The position numbers and the translations under genes were made by a program. A stretch of DNA of 64,000 nucleotides from Pyropia yezoensis (Eukaryota; Rhodophyta; Bangiophyceae; Bangiales; Bangiaceae). Shown here one piece after another: positions 62,423 through 64,000 of the stretch (its first letter is position 1; each line of letters begins with the position of its first letter). The notes beneath the pieces were generated by a model. That model was not told where the DNA came from. It saw only the letters and a program-made list of their open reading frames with translations, and made no database searches. The DNA lies in assembly GCA_009829735.1 (NCBI GenBank), contig CM020618.1, positions 17,283,346 to 17,347,345 of the forward strand. Reading direction: 5' to 3'.

Positions 62423-64000
62423 ATGGCAAGGAACAAGCGCCGCAGAGCGGCTGCTGCCGCTCTTGCTGCTCAGGCCCCGTCCTCATCCCCCCCTCCTGAT
62501 GCCTCCCCTCGTCCCCTGGCCCCCCTGCCCCCCCCCCCCCCCCCCCCCTTGCCGATCTCCCCCTCTCCTCCCTGCCCCCCCCCCCTGCCCCTCTCCTCCC
62601 CCCTGGACCCCCCCCCCCCCCCCTCCCTCCTCTCGCTCCTGAAGTGCCCCAGACCCCCGCCCGGCAGAAGACAAGCAAGGCTCGCGACGCACGGCTGGTG
62701 GTGGGCACGGCGGTACACACGGATGCCATCAACCTCTCAAACTTCGCTGAGTGCTCGCGCTTCCTGGGCGCCGCCGCGAAGACCACGATGGTGTCGGGGG
62801 TGGTTATCGAGGTCGTCCGCGGAAAGACCAAGGCGGGGAGGGGCAGGACAGACCTGCGAGTGAAGTGGCAGTGGCTGGGCCGCGAGATGGACAAGGTGCT
62901 GGCTTTGCGCAGTGTGCGGGAAGGGGCGCCCCCCGGTACGACCTCGCCGGTCGAGGCTGGAGGGCTGGAGGGGGGCTCACCGGTGACCCAAGAGTCGCAG
63001 CTTGGTGGCGCCGGGGCGAGCCGCACTGAGGCCCCCGGTGACCCGTCGGAGGTCCTCCCCCCACCTGATGCGGATCTCTCCCTCCCTGTGCCCTCAGCCG
63101 GGCTCAACACCGCGGTCAGTGGCTCTGAGGGTCCCTCTGCCACTCGGCTGGCACCCGCGACAGGGGGTGCGACAGCCCACGGCTACGTTTGGAAGGAAGG
63201 CGCTGCCACTGAAGCAGTTGGTGGACCAGTTCCGCGACAGTGGTGGTCGGTGCGGACCCTTACCGGGGAGCTCATCCATAAGGAGGGGGACTCCATGGGT
63301 CCCGGAACTTCACGGACGCCGTACGAGTACTTCATGGCAGTGTTTCCACTCGACCAGCTGCAGCGCATGGTGCGTTTGACTTCTGTCAAGCTCCAGGCGC
63401 GAGGAGCGCTGCCGACCACGGCGGGGGAAGTACTCAAGTTCATCGGGGTGACCCTGCTCGCGACGCGGTACGAGTTTTGCTCCCGCGCCAACCTTTGGTC
63501 GACTACAGCCCGCAACAAGTACATGCTGGCTCCGGCGTTTGGCCGGCGTACGGGCCTCCCTCGCCCTCGGTACGACGCGCTGTGGTCTTGCTTGACCTTC
63601 AGTGAGCAGTCGACGGGTGCGGGGACGTCTGAGAAGAGCCGATGGGAGCTGATCAAGGACTTTGTCGCATCCATCAACAGCCACCGAGCCGCCCGTGTGA
63701 CTCCAAGCGACTTAATTTGCGTGGATGAATCCATGAGCAAGTGGTACGGCCAAGGTGGCCATTGGATTTCCAAGGGGCTGCCAATGTATGTGGCAATTGA
63801 TCGTAAGCCGGAGAACGGTTGCGAAGTCCAGAATGCAGCCTGTGGCCACAGCGGAATTATGCTCCAATTAAGCGTTGTCACGACGGCGGAGCATCAACGG
63901 TCAACTGACGACGGTGAGAGCGACGGCCTACCACACGGCACAGCCGTGTTGAAGAAGCTCGTCGCCCCATGGGCTGGGAGCAAGCGCATAGTATGCGCCG
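62423..64000 (+). CDS. piggyBac-type transposase, 3' end outside window
   Basis: ATG 62423 (MARNKRRRAAAAA) opens a Pro-rich N terminus full of C runs (62523-62630). After these, the conserved part is read in a different frame, open from 62641 (EVPQTPARQKTSKARDARL) to the window end, so a C run has changed length or the true start differs. The conserved part shows FAECSRFLGAAAKTTMVSG and RVKWQWLGREMD. The transposase core then follows: PYEYFMAVFP, GEVLKFIGVTLLATRYE, and the catalytic Asp region LICVDESMSKWYG near 63715-63755. After it comes AIDRKPENGCEVQNAACG near 63795. These match the piggyBac DDE domain family (DDE_Tnp_1_7). The second and third catalytic Asp lie beyond the edge. Apart from the C runs I see no lesion. 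Confidence 0.88.

Overview
The window is nuclear DNA of a GC-rich eukaryote and is almost wholly repetitive. I see GT-AG introns, LTR retrotransposons, a DIRS-like element, pogo/Tigger, Tc1 and piggyBac transposases, long G/C homopolymer runs and a 12.7-kb satellite array. No rRNA, tRNA or ordinary host gene was recognised. A GC-rich protist or alga would fit (a bangiophyte red alga such as Porphyra/Pyropia is one guess, an oomycete or other stramenopile another). The sequence alone does not settle the organism.

Left part (1-17410): A chromodomain Ty3/Gypsy element (called A1 here) enters from the left edge and ends at 5674 with its 3' LTR. A broken pogo/Tigger transposase abuts it (5763-6977). 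Then come a 447-bp inverted-repeat element (7209-7655), a decayed fragment of the satellite monomer (~7840-7940), GC-rich and homopolymer-rich DNA, a 3'-truncated DIRS-like element on the minus strand (gag-like 11340-12800, reverse transcriptase 10214-11338), a minisatellite, and a dead Tc1 element with TA target duplication (14329-15626).

Centre (17411-38854): This is one nested structure. A second copy of the A family (A2, minus strand) spans 17416-38849 and has 5-bp target duplications (gaggc). Gypsy element C (17914-26958, target duplication gtaag) sits inside A2's 3' LTR. Gypsy element D (29662-34679, target duplication atagg, LTRs that look identical) sits inside A2's reverse transcriptase. 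C and D share a 19-nt primer binding site. Each carries, downstream of pol and on the opposite strand, a member of one homologous family of long antisense ORFs; the D copy is open for 647 codons although its pol is mostly deleted. Both elements are dense in short perfect palindromes and hairpins, of a different type in each. A1 and A2 also carry, between 5' LTR and gag, an extra ORF with paired C-x2-C-x12-H-x5-H zinc fingers.

Right part (38855-64000): An unrecognised minus-strand ORF (39113-40348) faces a multi-exon RecQ-like helicase (41536-~44963). A Tc1 element (41686-43026) has inserted at the splice donor of the first helicase intron in a way that preserves the GTA of the donor. A GC-triplet-rich stretch follows, then the satellite array (about 38 monomers of ~334 bp, arranged as ~669-bp dimers, 47395-60150), a hairpin-rich GC region, and a piggyBac-type transposase gene that runs off the right edge.

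The layout is that of a heterochromatin-like transposon graveyard with some recent activity (D, possibly the piggyBac gene). The most unusual signals are the conserved antisense ORF family, the palindrome-dense elements C and D, and the Tc1-in-splice-donor arrangement.
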